A DNA stretch of 15,153 nucleotides from positions 1 to 15,153 of the forward strand of contig JAEXJH010000317.1 of the NCBI GenBank assembly GCA_023445955.1. The letters are read 5' to 3'. Source of the DNA: Pseudomonadota bacterium. GTDB lineage: Bacteria > Pseudomonadota > Alphaproteobacteria > Caulobacterales > Caulobacteraceae. Under the pieces are notes generated by a model. It searched no databases, was not told the origin of the DNA, and was given only the letters and a program-made list of their open reading frames with translations. The position numbers and the translations under genes were made by a program. Below, piece after piece: positions 1 through 7,510 of this stretch (within the stretch, counting starts at the first letter, position 1; every line of letters starts with the position of its first letter).

Positions 1-285
1 GTCCGGGCCATCGGCTACTATCTGGGGCGCCTGCGCCGCGTCCTGACCCTGCACAAGAACGGCGTCGACCTGCAGGCCGCCGCCAAAGCCTCGGGCGTGT
101 TCTGGAAACAGGAGCGCGAGTTCCTGCGCCAGGCTCGCGCCTGGAACCTGGAAGCCATCCTCGAGATCCAGGGCGAGGTCCTCAACGCCGACCGCGCCTG
201 CAAGACCTCCGGCTCGCCGGATCAGCTGATCGCCGAGCGCCTGGCGCTGATGATCGCCGGTCGCGCGCGGCGGTTGGGGCTGTAG
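1..285 (+). CDS. holA: DNA polymerase III delta subunit, C-terminal part (5' end outside window)
   Basis: Reading frame 1 is open from the first base to a TAG at 283-285, giving the last 94 residues. The protein ends in a helical domain with residues such as GYYLGRLRRVL, SGVFWKQEREFLRQARAW and a final ALMIAGRARRLGL, which resembles the C-terminal collar domain of HolA (delta), the clamp-loader subunit that opens the beta sliding clamp. HolA next to parB is the order I recall for Caulobacter chromosomes, which supports the call. No start codon is expected because the gene enters from the left edge. A first ATG at 97 is internal and not the real start. Transcription converges on parB, and the stop lies only 9 bases before the palindromic element at 295-433, which may end both transcripts. 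Confidence 0.82.
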   Translation, partial: VRAIGYYLGRLRRVLTLHKNGVDLQAAAKASGVFWKQEREFLRQARAWNLEAILEIQGEVLNADRACKTSGSPDQLIAERLALMIAGRARRLGL

Positions 286-294
286 CCCCTTCCT

Positions 295-433
295 GCCTTC
301 CTAGGCCTTGTGCCTAGGACCCAAGCCTCAGCTTCACTGACCGTGCGAGATCATCGCGGCTGATCGGCCGCGCTCGATCTTGTGCGGTCGCTGTAACGGA
401 CGAATGGGTCCTAGGCACAAGGCCTAGGAAGGC
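295..433. repeat. 139-bp long palindromic intergenic element
   Basis: The outer arms 295-323 and 405-433 are perfect 29-bp inverted copies. The symmetry continues inward about the same centre (near 364): GACCG at 339-343 with CGGTC at 385-389, AGATC at 348-352 with GATCT at 376-380, and CGCGGC at 355-360 with GCCGCG at 367-372. Each outer arm also contains its own small hairpin, CCTAGGC-CTTGT-GCCTAGG. The element could fold into one long imperfect stem or into a cruciform. It has no convincing coding content. It resembles the dispersed intergenic palindromic repeats known from Caulobacter and related bacteria, and it also sits where a bidirectional terminator for holA and parB would be. Copy number elsewhere in the genome cannot be seen here. 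Confidence 0.85.
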
Positions 434-582
434 GAATTGGGTGTAACCGCGCGGGGTGACGCTCAGATCGCCCAAAACACCCAAAAACAGGCCCTTTGCG
501 CGCCTGTGGACGCTTCGCAAGAAAGCCTTATGCGAGAAGGGTTTGCGGCGGAAATCGCCGTGGAGCGCCCTCCTCTCACGAA

Positions 583-616
583 AACGGCGCCTCCCGGACT
601 ACGGAAAGGCGCCGTT
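583..616 (-). terminator. Probable intrinsic terminator of the parA-parB operon
   Basis: AACGGCGCC (583-591) pairs perfectly with GGCGCCGTT (608-616) around a 16-base loop. On the minus strand the hairpin is followed by GTTTTCG, a short T run. It lies 70 bases after the parB stop, in the right orientation. The remaining bases of this gap (434-582 and 617-686) hold only small hairpins, for example TTTTCGG-AAGC-CCGAAAA at 636-653 and CGGCG-GAAAT-CGCCG at 546-560, and no gene I can support. Confidence 0.6.
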
Positions 617-686
617 CGGTGCGCGACAGAGGCAGTTTTCGGAAGCCCGAAAACCCGCTCATTCGCACGGTTTTAGGTGCGAGTGA

Positions 687-1598
687 TCAGACCCCGCGCG
701 TCAGTCGGTTGCAGAGGTCGTCGAGCTGCTCGAGCGTCGCATAGGTGATGGTCAGGGTCCCTGTCGAACCGCGATGGTCGATCGAGACGTCGAGACCCAG
801 CACCGACGACAGGTCGGCTTCCAGCGCCTGGGTGTCGGTGTCCTTCACGCGCGGCGGACGCCCGCCCTTGTTCTTGCTCGGCGTCGAGGACGGCGCCTTA
901 CGGGCCAGGGCCTCGGTCTCGCGGACCGAGAGGCCGCCGTCGATGATCTGCTTGGCCAGGGCCACCGGATCGGCGGCCGCGGCGATGGCGCGGGCATGAC
1001 CGGCCGACAGCTCGCCGCTGACCAGGTAGGACTGCACCTCGTCCGGTAGGGCCAGCAGGCGCATGGTGTTGGCGACGTGGCTGCGGCTCTTGCCGATGGT
1101 CTGGGCGATCGCTTCCTGCGTCCGCTCGAACTTCTCCATCAGCACCTTGTAGGACAGCGCCTCTTCCAGGACGTTCAGGTCGGCGCGCTGGACGTTCTCG
1201 ATGATGCCGATTTCCAGCACCGCCAGGTCGTCCAGCTCGCGGACCATGATCGGCACGCTGCGCAGGCCGGCGCGCTGGGCGGCGCGCCAGCGGCGCTCGC
1301 CGGCGACGATCTGGTATTCGCCGGGCGAGCCCGGCGCAGGACGCACCAGGATCGGCTGCAGGACGCCCTTCTCGCGGATCGAGTTGGACAGGTCCTCCAG
1401 GTCTTCCTCACGGAAGGTGCGGCGCGGCTGGTCGGGATTGCGCTTCAGGATCTCGATCGGCGCTTCGCGCGAACCGGCGGTGTTGTCGCTCGGCGCCTGG
1501 GCCGGCGCGTTCTCGACCTCGCCCAGCAGGGCGGACAGACCCCGGCCCAGACCACGACGCCCTTCGGAACCACTCGCCTCAGCCACTACGGACTCCAT
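687..1598 (-). CDS. parB: Chromosome partitioning protein ParB (parS-binding CTPase clamp)
   Basis: The 303-residue protein binds parS centromere sites, closes into a CTP-dependent sliding clamp and stimulates the ParA ATPase during chromosome segregation. In order it shows the ParA-contacting N-terminal motif LGRGLSALLG (residues 17-26), the ParB/Srx CTP-binding fold with GERRWR (100-105) and ENVQRADLN (134-142), a helix-turn-helix DNA-binding region around 160-182 (QEAIAQTIGKSRSHVANTMR), and a C-terminal dimerisation domain (about 255-303). The ATG at 1598 is preceded by GAGAAG, a reasonable ribosome binding site. It follows parA by 40 bases and is the last gene of the mnmG-rsmG-parA-parB operon. 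The sequence is close to what I remember of C. crescentus ParB, which is essential there and also anchors the origin at the pole through PopZ. Confidence 0.97.
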   Translation of the reverse strand: MESVVAEASGSEGRRGLGRGLSALLGEVENAPAQAPSDNTAGSREAPIEILKRNPDQPRRTFREEDLEDLSNSIREKGVLQPILVRPAPGSPGEYQIVAGERRWRAAQRAGLRSVPIMVRELDDLAVLEIGIIENVQRADLNVLEEALSYKVLMEKFERTQEAIAQTIGKSRSHVANTMRLLALPDEVQSYLVSGELSAGHARAIAAAADPVALAKQIIDGGLSVRETEALARKAPSSTPSKNKGGRPPRVKDTDTQALEADLSSVLGLDVSIDHRGSTGTLTITYATLEQLDDLCNRLTRGV

Positions 1599-1638
1599 CT
1601 TCTTCTCGTTCTAGTTCGGATCGTTATTCGAAAGGGCT

Positions 1639-2442
1639 TCAGGCGGCCTGGGCCTGGCGATCGCGCTCGCGGCTGATCACCTCGCGGGCCAGCTTCAGGT
1701 AGGCCTGGCTGCCGGCGCACTTGAGGTCATACAGCAGCACCGGCTTGCCGAACGACGGCGCCTCCGAGACGCGGACATTGCGCGGGATGACCGCGTCATA
1801 GACCTTGTCGCCGAAGTATTCCCGGACGTCGCGGGCCACCTGCTCGGACAGGCTGTTGCGGCGGTCGTACATGGTCAGCACCACGCCCTGGATCTCCAGG
1901 CGCGGATTGAGGCTGCCACGGATGCGCTCGATGGTCCGCATCAGCTGGGTCAGGCCTTCCAGGGCGAAGAACTCGCACTGCAGCGGCACGAACACCGCGT
2001 CGGCGGCGGTCATGGCGTTGACGGTCAGCACGTTCAGCGACGGCGGGCAGTCGATCAGCACATAGGTGTAGGGGCCGTTGGCGCGGATCGTCTCCAGCGC
2101 GTCGCGCAGGCGGTAGGACCGGCGCGCGGTCTGACCCAGTTCGATCTCGACGCCCGACAGGTCGGCGTCGGCCGGTATGACGTCCAGGCCCGGCAGCTCG
2201 GTCTTCACCGCGGCGTCCACCACCGGCGACTCGCCCATCAGCACGTCATAGAGCGTAGTGCGGCGCTGGATGCGGGTGATCCCCAGGCCCGTCGAGCAAT
2301 TGCCCTGCGGGTCGGCGTCGATCAGCAGCACACGCTCGCCGCAAGCGGCCAGGGCGGTGCCCAAGTTGATGGCGGTCGTGGTTTTGCCGACGCCGCCCTT
2401 CTGATTGGCGATGGCGAGGACGCGGAGAGGATTAGCGGACAC
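1639..2442 (-). CDS. parA: Chromosome partitioning ATPase ParA (Soj family)
   Basis: This 267-residue ParA/MinD-type ATPase binds the nucleoid non-specifically as an ATP dimer and moves the ParB-parS complex toward the new pole. Visible motifs are the deviant Walker A KGGVGKT (15-21), the switch region LLIDADPQGN (39-48) and the Walker B segment VLIDCPPS (128-135). There is no long N-terminal DNA-binding extension, as expected for chromosomal type Ia-like Soj proteins. The start is GTG at 2442, with GAAGAGG upstream as ribosome binding site. This start overlaps the end of rsmG by 11 bases, so the two genes are probably translationally coupled. No separate promoter is evident, so parA probably depends on transcription from upstream of mnmG. 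In C. crescentus this protein is essential for segregation. Confidence 0.97.
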   Translation of the reverse strand: MSANPLRVLAIANQKGGVGKTTTAINLGTALAACGERVLLIDADPQGNCSTGLGITRIQRRTTLYDVLMGESPVVDAAVKTELPGLDVIPADADLSGVEIELGQTARRSYRLRDALETIRANGPYTYVLIDCPPSLNVLTVNAMTAADAVFVPLQCEFFALEGLTQLMRTIERIRGSLNPRLEIQGVVLTMYDRRNSLSEQVARDVREYFGDKVYDAVIPRNVRVSEAPSFGKPVLLYDLKCAGSQAYLKLAREVISRERDRQAQAA

Positions 2443-3082
2443 GGGAAAGCCTCTTCACTTGAACGATGCGGCCGCGAGGGTCGCTTTGACTGGGAAGCAG
2501 ATCGCTGCCGAAAGCCCAGACTTTCTTGGCCTCGGTCAGTTCGGTGGCGACGTCCTGCCCCTTGAGGAACAGGCCCGTCGCGCCGCGATGCAGATAGGGT
2601 TCGGCGAAGCCGAGCAGCTTGGTCATCGGCGCGCAGGCGCGGGCGGTGACCACGTCGACCTTCAGCTTCAACTCTTCGGCCCGGGCATTGTAGATCTCGG
2701 CGGGCAGGTCCAACGCCTTTACCGCCACCTCCAGGAAGCGACAGCGCTTGGCCATGCTCTCGACGAGATGGATCTTGGCGCCGTCCTGGCCTTTCAGAAG
2801 TATGGCCAGCACGACCCCGGGCAGACCGGCGCCGGCGCCCAGGTCAGCCCAGGTCTTCGCCTCTGGGGCCAGGGCCAGCAACTGGCTGCTGTCCAGCGCA
2901 TGGCGGGTCCAGTAGGTGGCGATGGTCAGCGGACCGACGAGGTTCATGACCTCGTTCCATTCAGCCAGCAGCGCCTGGAAGCGCGTCAGGTCGGCCATCT
3001 GGGCGTCGGAGACGCCGGTAAGGGCTTGGTAACCAGACGCATCGAGCGCCGCGGGTTCGGTCGTGATGGATTCAGGCTGCAC
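2432..3082 (-). CDS. rsmG: 16S rRNA (guanine-527-N7)-methyltransferase RsmG (GidB)
   Basis: RsmG uses S-adenosylmethionine to methylate N7 of G527 in the 530 loop of 16S rRNA; its loss in other bacteria gives low-level streptomycin resistance. The 216-residue product has the Rossmann-fold SAM motif [10 protein letters not shown] (80-89), the acidic VES at the second strand (107-109), FLEVAVKAL (117-124) and the family segment [10 protein letters not shown] (144-153). Length is normal for the family. The start is GTG at 3082, which overlaps the mnmG stop by 11 bases. The 3' end overlaps parA by 11 bases. The mnmG-rsmG-parA-parB order is a very common ancestral origin-proximal cluster, and the overlaps imply co-translation rather than a functional link between rRNA methylation and partition. 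Confidence 0.95.
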   Translation of the reverse strand: MQPESITTEPAALDASGYQALTGVSDAQMADLTRFQALLAEWNEVMNLVGPLTIATYWTRHALDSSQLLALAPEAKTWADLGAGAGLPGVVLAILLKGQDGAKIHLVESMAKRCRFLEVAVKALDLPAEIYNARAEELKLKVDVVTARACAPMTKLLGFAEPYLHRGATGLFLKGQDVATELTEAKKVWAFGSDLLPSQSDPRGRIVQVKRLSRVR

Positions 3083-4928
3083 GGCTGCGCCTCACATGGG
3101 CCAGCAGCGCGGTCAGCGCGCCGGGCGTAACGCCCTCGATGCGGGCCGCCTGGCCAAGGGTCAGGGGACGGACTCGCTGCAGCTTCTCGCGGACTTCGTT
3201 GGAGAGGCTGCCAATGTCGGCATAGTCGAGGTCGACCGGCAGGCGCAGGTCTTCATCCTTGCGCAGGCTCTCGGCGTCAGCGCGCTGGCGGTCGAGATAG
3301 CCGGCATAGGCCGCCTCGATCTCGATCTGCTCGCGGACGTCGGTGTTCCACGTGAAAACCTCGGGCCACACGGCGCCGAGGTCGTCGAGGGTCACATCCG
3401 GATAGGCCAGCATGGCGAACAGATCCCGGCGGACGCCGTCGCTGTTGACCTTAAAGCCAGCCTTCACGGCCTCGTTCGGGGTCAGTGTGACCGAGCGGGC
3501 AAAGGCGCGGGCCGCTTCCAGGCGCGCTTTCTTCTCGGTCCAGGCGGCGGCGCGACGCTCGCCCACAACACCCAGATCGATCCCGCGATCGGTCAGGCGC
3601 TGGTCGGCATTGTCGGCGCGCAGGGTCAGACGGAACTCGGCCCGGCTGGTGAACATCCGATACGGCTCGGTGACGCCCCGGGTGACCAGGTCATCGATCA
3701 TCACGCCGATATAGGCCTCGTCGCGCGCGAAGACGGCGGGCTCCCTACCCTGCACGGCCAGCGCCGCGTTCAGGCCGGCGACGAGGCCTTGCGCGCCCGC
3801 CTCTTCATAGCCCGTCGTGCCGTTGATCTGGCCGGCCAGATAGAGACCCGGCAGGCGCTTGGTCTCCAGCGTGGCGTAGAGCTCGCGCGGATCGACATAG
3901 TCGTACTCGATCGCATAGCCGTAGCGCTTGACCTCCACGGCCTCCAAGCCGGGGATGGTGCGCAGGAACAGCAGCTGGGTCTCCTCAGAGACCGAGGTCG
4001 AGATGCCGTTAGGATAGACCGTGGTGTCGTCCAGGCCTTCCGGCTCCAGGAACACCTGGTGGCTGGTCTTGTCGGCGAAGCGGACGACCTTGTCCTCGAT
4101 CGACGGGCAATAGCGCGGACCGATCCCCGTGGCGCGACCACCATAGACCAACGACTCCGTCAGCCGGTCGGCGATGATCTGGTGGGTCTGCGCGGTCGTG
4201 AAGGTGATGCCGCAGGCGATCTGCGGCGTGTCGATCTTGTCGTTCAGGAAGGAGAACGGCACGGGCTCATCGTCGCCCGGCTGCATCTCCAGGCGATCCC
4301 AGGCGATGGTCGCGCCGTCTAGGCGCGCGGGCGTGCCGGTCTTCAGGCGGCCCATCTGGAAGTCGAGGCCGTACAGTCGATCGGCCAGACCGATCGACGG
4401 CTGATCGCCGACGCGCCCGGCCGGGATCCGGGTCTCGCCTAGATGGATGACGCCCTTCAGGAAGGTTCCGGTGGTGAGGATTACACGTGAAGCGCGGTAC
4501 GACCGCCCCTCCCCATCGATCGCGCCAGCGACCTTACCGTCCTCGACGATCAGGTCCTCAGCAGCGGCGGCGATGATCTCGAGGTTCGCCGTGGCGGCCA
4601 ACTCGGCCTGCATCGCCTCGCGATAGAGCTTGCGGTCGATCTGGGCGCGCGGGCCGCGAACGGCCGGACCCTTCGAGCGGTTCAGCATCCGGAACTGGAT
4701 GCCGCCCTTGTCGGCCATGCGGCCCATAACGCCGTCCAGGGCGTCGATCTCGCGGACCAGGTGGCCCTTGCCCAGGCCGCCGATGGCCGGGTTGCAGGAC
4801 ATCTCGCCGATGGTCTCAAGCTTGTGGGTCAGCAGCAGGGTGCGAACGCCGGCGCGCGCCGACGCAGCGGCCGCCTCGCAGCCGGCGTGGCCGCCGCCGA
4901 TGACAATGACATCCCAGGTATCGGACAA
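3072..4928 (-). CDS. mnmG: tRNA uridine-5-carboxymethylaminomethyl modification enzyme MnmG (GidA)
   Basis: MnmG is the FAD-dependent half of the MnmE-MnmG complex that installs the cmnm5 group on the wobble uridine (U34) of certain tRNAs. The 618-residue protein has the FAD dinucleotide motif [11 protein letters not shown] (10-20), the signature [12 protein letters not shown] (45-56), [20 protein letters not shown] (near residues 80-99), and the C-terminal helical domain that contacts MnmE and tRNA. The start is TTG at 4928; no in-frame ATG occurs nearby, and GAGGCGAG precedes it as ribosome binding site. A degenerate parS site lies within its coding sequence at 3345-3358. It is the first gene of the par operon, downstream of a region with three GANTC sites and a DnaA box. 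Confidence 0.97.
   Translation of the reverse strand: MSDTWDVIVIGGGHAGCEAAAASARAGVRTLLLTHKLETIGEMSCNPAIGGLGKGHLVREIDALDGVMGRMADKGGIQFRMLNRSKGPAVRGPRAQIDRKLYREAMQAELAATANLEIIAAAAEDLIVEDGKVAGAIDGEGRSYRASRVILTTGTFLKGVIHLGETRIPAGRVGDQPSIGLADRLYGLDFQMGRLKTGTPARLDGATIAWDRLEMQPGDDEPVPFSFLNDKIDTPQIACGITFTTAQTHQIIADRLTESLVYGGRATGIGPRYCPSIEDKVVRFADKTSHQVFLEPEGLDDTTVYPNGISTSVSEETQLLFLRTIPGLEAVEVKRYGYAIEYDYVDPRELYATLETKRLPGLYLAGQINGTTGYEEAGAQGLVAGLNAALAVQGREPAVFARDEAYIGVMIDDLVTRGVTEPYRMFTSRAEFRLTLRADNADQRLTDRGIDLGVVGERRAAAWTEKKARLEAARAFARSVTLTPNEAVKAGFKVNSDGVRRDLFAMLAYPDVTLDDLGAVWPEVFTWNTDVREQIEIEAAYAGYLDRQRADAESLRKDEDLRLPVDLDYADIGSLSNEVREKLQRVRPLTLGQAARIEGVTPGALTALLAHVRRSRAA
3345..3358. other. parS: Candidate parS site within mnmG (degenerate)
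   Basis: GTTCCACGTGAAAA matches the palindrome GTTTCACGTGAAAC at 12 of 14 positions and keeps the CACGTG core. On the minus strand it encodes V-F-T-W-N-T of MnmG. In that frame the canonical site would contain TGA, and the observed variant turns it into TGG. Binding strength is unknown; ChIP would decide. Confidence 0.6.
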
Positions 4929-4930
4929 AA

Positions 4931-5020
4931 GACTCGCCTCAATGCGAACGCCCCCGAGGCTACTGCGGGGGCGTTGGACTCGATCTATACGCCAATCAGG
5001 CGAGGCGGTCGATGTGACTC
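4931..5020. promoter_or_regulatory. Three clustered CcrM methylation sites upstream of mnmG
   Basis: GACTC occurs at 4931-4935, 4977-4981 and 5016-5020, three GANTC sites in 90 bases of the short mnmE-mnmG gap. In Caulobacter CcrM methylates GANTC late in the cell cycle, and promoters with such sites can be methylation-sensitive. I infer that the mnmG-rsmG-parA-parB promoter lies here, but I cannot place -35 and -10 boxes confidently. Confidence 0.45.
4947..4975 (-). terminator. GC-rich hairpin between mnmE and mnmG, possible terminator
   Basis: AACGCCCCC (4947-4955) pairs perfectly with GGGGGCGTT (4967-4975) around an 11-base loop. It lies after the mnmE stop on the minus strand and before the mnmG start, so it could end mnmE transcripts or act in the mnmG leader. 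No T run follows on the minus strand, which weakens an intrinsic-terminator call; an extrusion or leader structure is an alternative. Confidence 0.4.
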
Positions 5021-5026
5021 AAAGGC

Positions 5027-5040
5027 GTTTCACGTGAAAC
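5027..5040. other. parS: parS centromere site, perfect palindrome (intergenic)
   Basis: GTTTCACGTGAAAC is an exact copy of the 14-bp palindromic core bound by ParB of Caulobacter and most other bacteria. It lies in the mnmE-mnmG gap, 58 bases from a second site at 5085. The distance to the origin region (about 8 kb) agrees with the known Caulobacter centromere position. Confidence 0.95.
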
Positions 5041-5065
5041 ACCCCTACCCCAGCTGTGAGCGTGC

Positions 5066-5074
5066 TGTGGATAA
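5066..5074 (-). promoter_or_regulatory. Consensus DnaA box between two parS sites
   Basis: The minus strand reads TTATCCACA, the exact 9-bp DnaA consensus. It lies 25 bases after the parS site at 5027-5040 and 10 bases before the one at 5085-5098, in the intergenic space upstream of mnmG. It could be a DnaA-responsive element for the mnmG-rsmG-parA-parB promoter or influence DnaA near the centromere. A 9-mer can arise by chance, so function is inferred. Confidence 0.6.
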
Positions 5075-5084
5075 TATAGGGGAC

Positions 5085-5098
5085 GTTTCACGTGGAAC
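5085..5098. other. parS: parS centromere site, one mismatch (intergenic)
   Basis: GTTTCACGTGGAAC differs at one position from the perfect palindrome, and its complement GTTCCACGTGAAAC is a common natural parS form. It ends just before the mnmE stop codon (5100-5102), so it is outside coding sequence. Confidence 0.9.
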
Positions 5099-5099
5099 A

Positions 5100-6440
5100 T
5101 CATTTGCCGATGCAGAAGGTCGAAAAGACGCGGCCCAGCACATCCTCCGGATCCACCCGGCCGGTGATCTTCTCCAGCGCCCGCGCGGCGAGGCGAACAT
5201 CCTCCGCGGCCAGTTCAACCTCAAGCCCCACCTCCGAGAGCGCGCGGGCCAGGTAGCTTTGAGCCTCTTTCAGCCGCTCAGCGTGGCGCAGGCGGGTCGC
5301 GGCGGGGAACTCCGCGCCTGATAGGGCGTCAGCGACGTGAGCCGACAGAGCCGCGCGGACTTCGCCGACAGCGTCGGCCGATTGGGCGGAGAGACGGAGC
5401 ACCTTCAACCCCTCCCCGGCCCATTTCGTCTGAGCATCATCGAGTGCTTCAGCCTGGGCGATATCCGCCTTGTTCAACACCAGCCAGTCGCCCGGCCGAA
5501 CAGCCTCTTCAAGCTTCACCGTATGTTTCACGTGAAACCCGTCGACGACCCAAAGCCTTAGGTCGGCTTCCTCAGCCCACGCCCGGGCGCGACGAACGCC
5601 TTCGGCTTCGATGGCGTCGGCCGTCTCGCGGATCCCCGCCGTGTCAGCGAGCAGAACCTTGTACCCACCGAGCACCAGCGGGACCTCAATCACATCCCGG
5701 GTAGTGCCAGGCGTGTCCGTCACGATCGCAGCGTCGCGCTCGACCAGACCGTTGAGCAAGGTGCTCTTGCCCGCGTTCGGCGCGCCGACCAGAGCAATGC
5801 GGAAGCCGTCACGCACCCGGCGTCCACGGGAAACATCGGCCAGGGCCGCGTCGAGCTCGGCGCTCAGGGTGCGCAAGGCCGGGCGGGCGCGTTCGGCCAC
5901 CTCTTCCGGCAGCTCTTCGTCTGGGAAGTCCACGGCCGCTTCCAGCATGGCCCGCGAATGGAGCCGCAGATCACGCCAACCGTCGTAGCGCTGGCTCAGC
6001 GCCCCGCCGACCTGGCCAAGCGCTTGCTTGCGCTGAGCCTCGGTCTCGGCGTCGATGAGATCGGCCACGCCCTCGGCCTGGGCCAGATCCAGCTTGCCAT
6101 TCTCGAAGGCCCGGCGGGTGAACTCTCCCGGCTCAGCCAAGCGCAGGCCCAGGTCCGACAACGCCGCCAGCAGCGCCTCTACCACGGCCCGGCCGCCGTG
6201 CACGTGAAACTCCGCGCTGTCCTCGCCGGTATAGCTGGCCGGCCCTTCGAAGCGCAGGACCAAGGCTTCGTCTATATCGACGCCGCCGTGGCGAAGAGTT
6301 CGCAGCGCCGCCATGCGGGCCTTCGGGGGTTTTCCCGTGAGAGCCGTCACGACCGACAGGGTCGCCTCACCCGACACGCGCACAACGGCCACGGCTGCGC
6401 GCCCGGCCGCCGTGGCCGGGGCGAATATCGTATCGCTCAT
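5100..6440 (-). CDS. mnmE: tRNA modification GTPase MnmE (TrmE)
   Basis: MnmE is the GTPase and formyl-THF-binding partner of MnmG in wobble-uridine modification. The 446-residue protein has the N-terminal folate-binding domain (1-about 115, including [15 protein letters not shown] at 69-83), a helical domain, and an inserted G domain with G1 GAPNAGKS (219-226), DTPGTTRD (242-249), G3 DTAG (266-269) and G4 NKAD (323-326). It ends in the invariant C-terminal CIGK (443-446). The start ATG at 6440 lies 4 bases after the stop of the upstream DUF6489 gene. A perfect parS site at 5525-5538 is embedded in the G domain and is read as FHVK within GFHVKH (301-306), between the G3 and G4 motifs, in a stretch that looks like a tolerant surface segment. 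Confidence 0.97.
   Translation of the reverse strand: MSDTIFAPATAAGRAAVAVVRVSGEATLSVVTALTGKPPKARMAALRTLRHGGVDIDEALVLRFEGPASYTGEDSAEFHVHGGRAVVEALLAALSDLGLRLAEPGEFTRRAFENGKLDLAQAEGVADLIDAETEAQRKQALGQVGGALSQRYDGWRDLRLHSRAMLEAAVDFPDEELPEEVAERARPALRTLSAELDAALADVSRGRRVRDGFRIALVGAPNAGKSTLLNGLVERDAAIVTDTPGTTRDVIEVPLVLGGYKVLLADTAGIRETADAIEAEGVRRARAWAEEADLRLWVVDGFHVKHTVKLEEAVRPGDWLVLNKADIAQAEALDDAQTKWAGEGLKVLRLSAQSADAVGEVRAALSAHVADALSGAEFPAATRLRHAERLKEAQSYLARALSEVGLEVELAAEDVRLAARALEKITGRVDPEDVLGRVFSTFCIGK
5525..5538. other. parS: parS centromere site, perfect palindrome, inside mnmE
   Basis: GTTTCACGTGAAAC is exact, and the preceding T extends the match to the longer TGTTTCACGTGAAAC form. It sits within mnmE coding sequence and is translated in the frame that reads F-H-V-K, avoiding the frame in which the palindrome contains TGA. 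Confidence 0.92.
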
Positions 6441-6444
6441 CAGG

Positions 6445-6690
6445 TCAGTCGCGCTTGCCGACCGCCGCGCCGGCCGCCGCCGTCATCAGCTTGCGAAACT
6501 GCTCCTGCGCGCCCGTGCCGAACGCCATCCAGTTCTTCATCAGTTCCTCGGGCGCCAGCATGGCCATGTTGGCGTCCATGCGGTTCTGCATCTCTTTGAC
6601 GAGGTGCTCATTCAGGCCGCTGACATCCGGCAGGCCCAGGAAGCTGCGGGCTTCCACGGGAGTGCAGTCGATCTCGATGGTCATCTTCAT
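6445..6690 (-). CDS. Small DUF6489-like protein of unknown function
   Basis: An 81-residue protein beginning [22 protein letters not shown] and ending in [12 protein letters not shown] recognise the pattern as the small alphaproteobacterial family annotated DUF6489; no biochemical role is known to me. The N-terminal strand-like MTIEIDCTP is followed by helical segments rich in Met ([20 protein letters not shown]), and a C-terminal alanine-rich helix. There is no signal peptide or transmembrane segment. The ATG at 6690 is preceded by AAGGGA at suitable spacing. It is the first gene of a two-gene unit with mnmE, whose start follows 4 bases after its stop, so the two are probably co-transcribed. 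The gene is divergent from the hydrolase gene at 6815, and the shared 124-base gap must hold both promoters. Confidence 0.85.
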   Translation of the reverse strand: MKMTIEIDCTPVEARSFLGLPDVSGLNEHLVKEMQNRMDANMAMLAPEELMKNWMAFGTGAQEQFRKLMTAAAGAAVGKRD

Positions 6691-6814
6691 GGGGTGGTTC
6701 CCTTCGGCCAGGGCACGATATTGTTATGGGCCAAGGCCCGTCGGCACAGGTTAGAGCGCTTTGGTCGAAAGTCGAATTCGGTCCTTTGGGACCAGGTAGG
6801 GACGGAGTACCCCG

Positions 6815-7510
6815 ATGAGCGAGACCCTCAACATCACCACCCCGGACGGCGACTTCTCGGCCTATGTGGCTCGGCCGCAAGCCGACAACGCCCCGGCCAT
6901 CGTCGTGATCCAGGAGATCTTCGGCGTCAACAAGGTGATGCGCGACATCTGCGACGGCCTGGCCGCCCAGGGCTATGTGGCCGTGTGCCCCGACCTGTTC
7001 TGGCGGATCGAGCCAGGCATCGACATCACCGACCAATCCGAGGCCGAGTGGAAGCGGGCCTTCGAACTGTTCAACGCGTTCGACGTGGACACCGGGGTCG
7101 GCGACATCGCCGCCACCATCACCAAGGTCCGCGAACTGCCGGGCGTCAACGGCAAGGTCGGCGCGGTCGGCTACTGCCTGGGCGGCCTGCTGGCCTTCCT
7201 GACCGCGACCCGCACCGACGTGGACGCCGCGGTCTCGTACTACGGCGTCGGCATCGAGAAGCACGTGAACGAGGCCGAAAAGCTGGCCCATCCGCTGCTG
7301 ATGCACATCGCCGAGAAGGACCAGTTCGTCCCCCCGGAAGCCCGCCAGCTGATCCTCTCGGCCCTGAAGGATCACCCGCAGATCGAGATCCATACCTATG
7401 CCGATCGCGACCATGCCTTCGCTCGGGAAGGCGGCGCGCACTATGATGCCGCCGACGCCGCCAAGGCCAACGGCCGCAGCCTGACCTTCTTCCAGAAGGC
7501 GCTGGCGTAA
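6815..7510 (+). CDS. Dienelactone hydrolase family protein
   Basis: An alpha/beta-hydrolase of 231 residues of the dienelactone hydrolase (carboxymethylenebutenolidase) family, cytoplasmic, with no signal peptide. The likely triad is visible: nucleophile Cys121 in GYCLGG (119-124), Asp169 in AEKDQFV, and His200 in RDHAF. Glu34 in QEIFG (33-37), which in characterised members positions the cysteine, is also present. The ATG at 6815 follows a GGACGGAG-like ribosome binding site. The natural substrate is uncertain: many chromosomal members do not work on dienelactone itself, and no chlorocatechol genes lie nearby. Its stop overlaps the start of the next gene (TAATG), so it is coupled to a quinone oxidoreductase, which hints at detoxification of reactive carbonyl or quinone compounds. 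Confidence 0.9.
   Translation: MSETLNITTPDGDFSAYVARPQADNAPAIVVIQEIFGVNKVMRDICDGLAAQGYVAVCPDLFWRIEPGIDITDQSEAEWKRAFELFNAFDVDTGVGDIAATITKVRELPGVNGKVGAVGYCLGGLLAFLTATRTDVDAAVSYYGVGIEKHVNEAEKLAHPLLMHIAEKDQFVPPEARQLILSALKDHPQIEIHTYADRDHAFAREGGAHYDAADAAKANGRSLTFFQKALA

Noticed and set aside
4480..4493. ATTACACGTGAAGC in mnmG as parS
   Set aside because: Three mismatches to the 14-mer; a CACGTG core alone is expected by chance. CACGTG at 7262, 8411 and 9084 was rejected for the same reason.
6197..6210. CACGTGAAAC half-site in mnmE as another parS
   Set aside because: The left half has three mismatches, and the bases encode the conserved FHVHGG motif of MnmE, so coding alone explains it.
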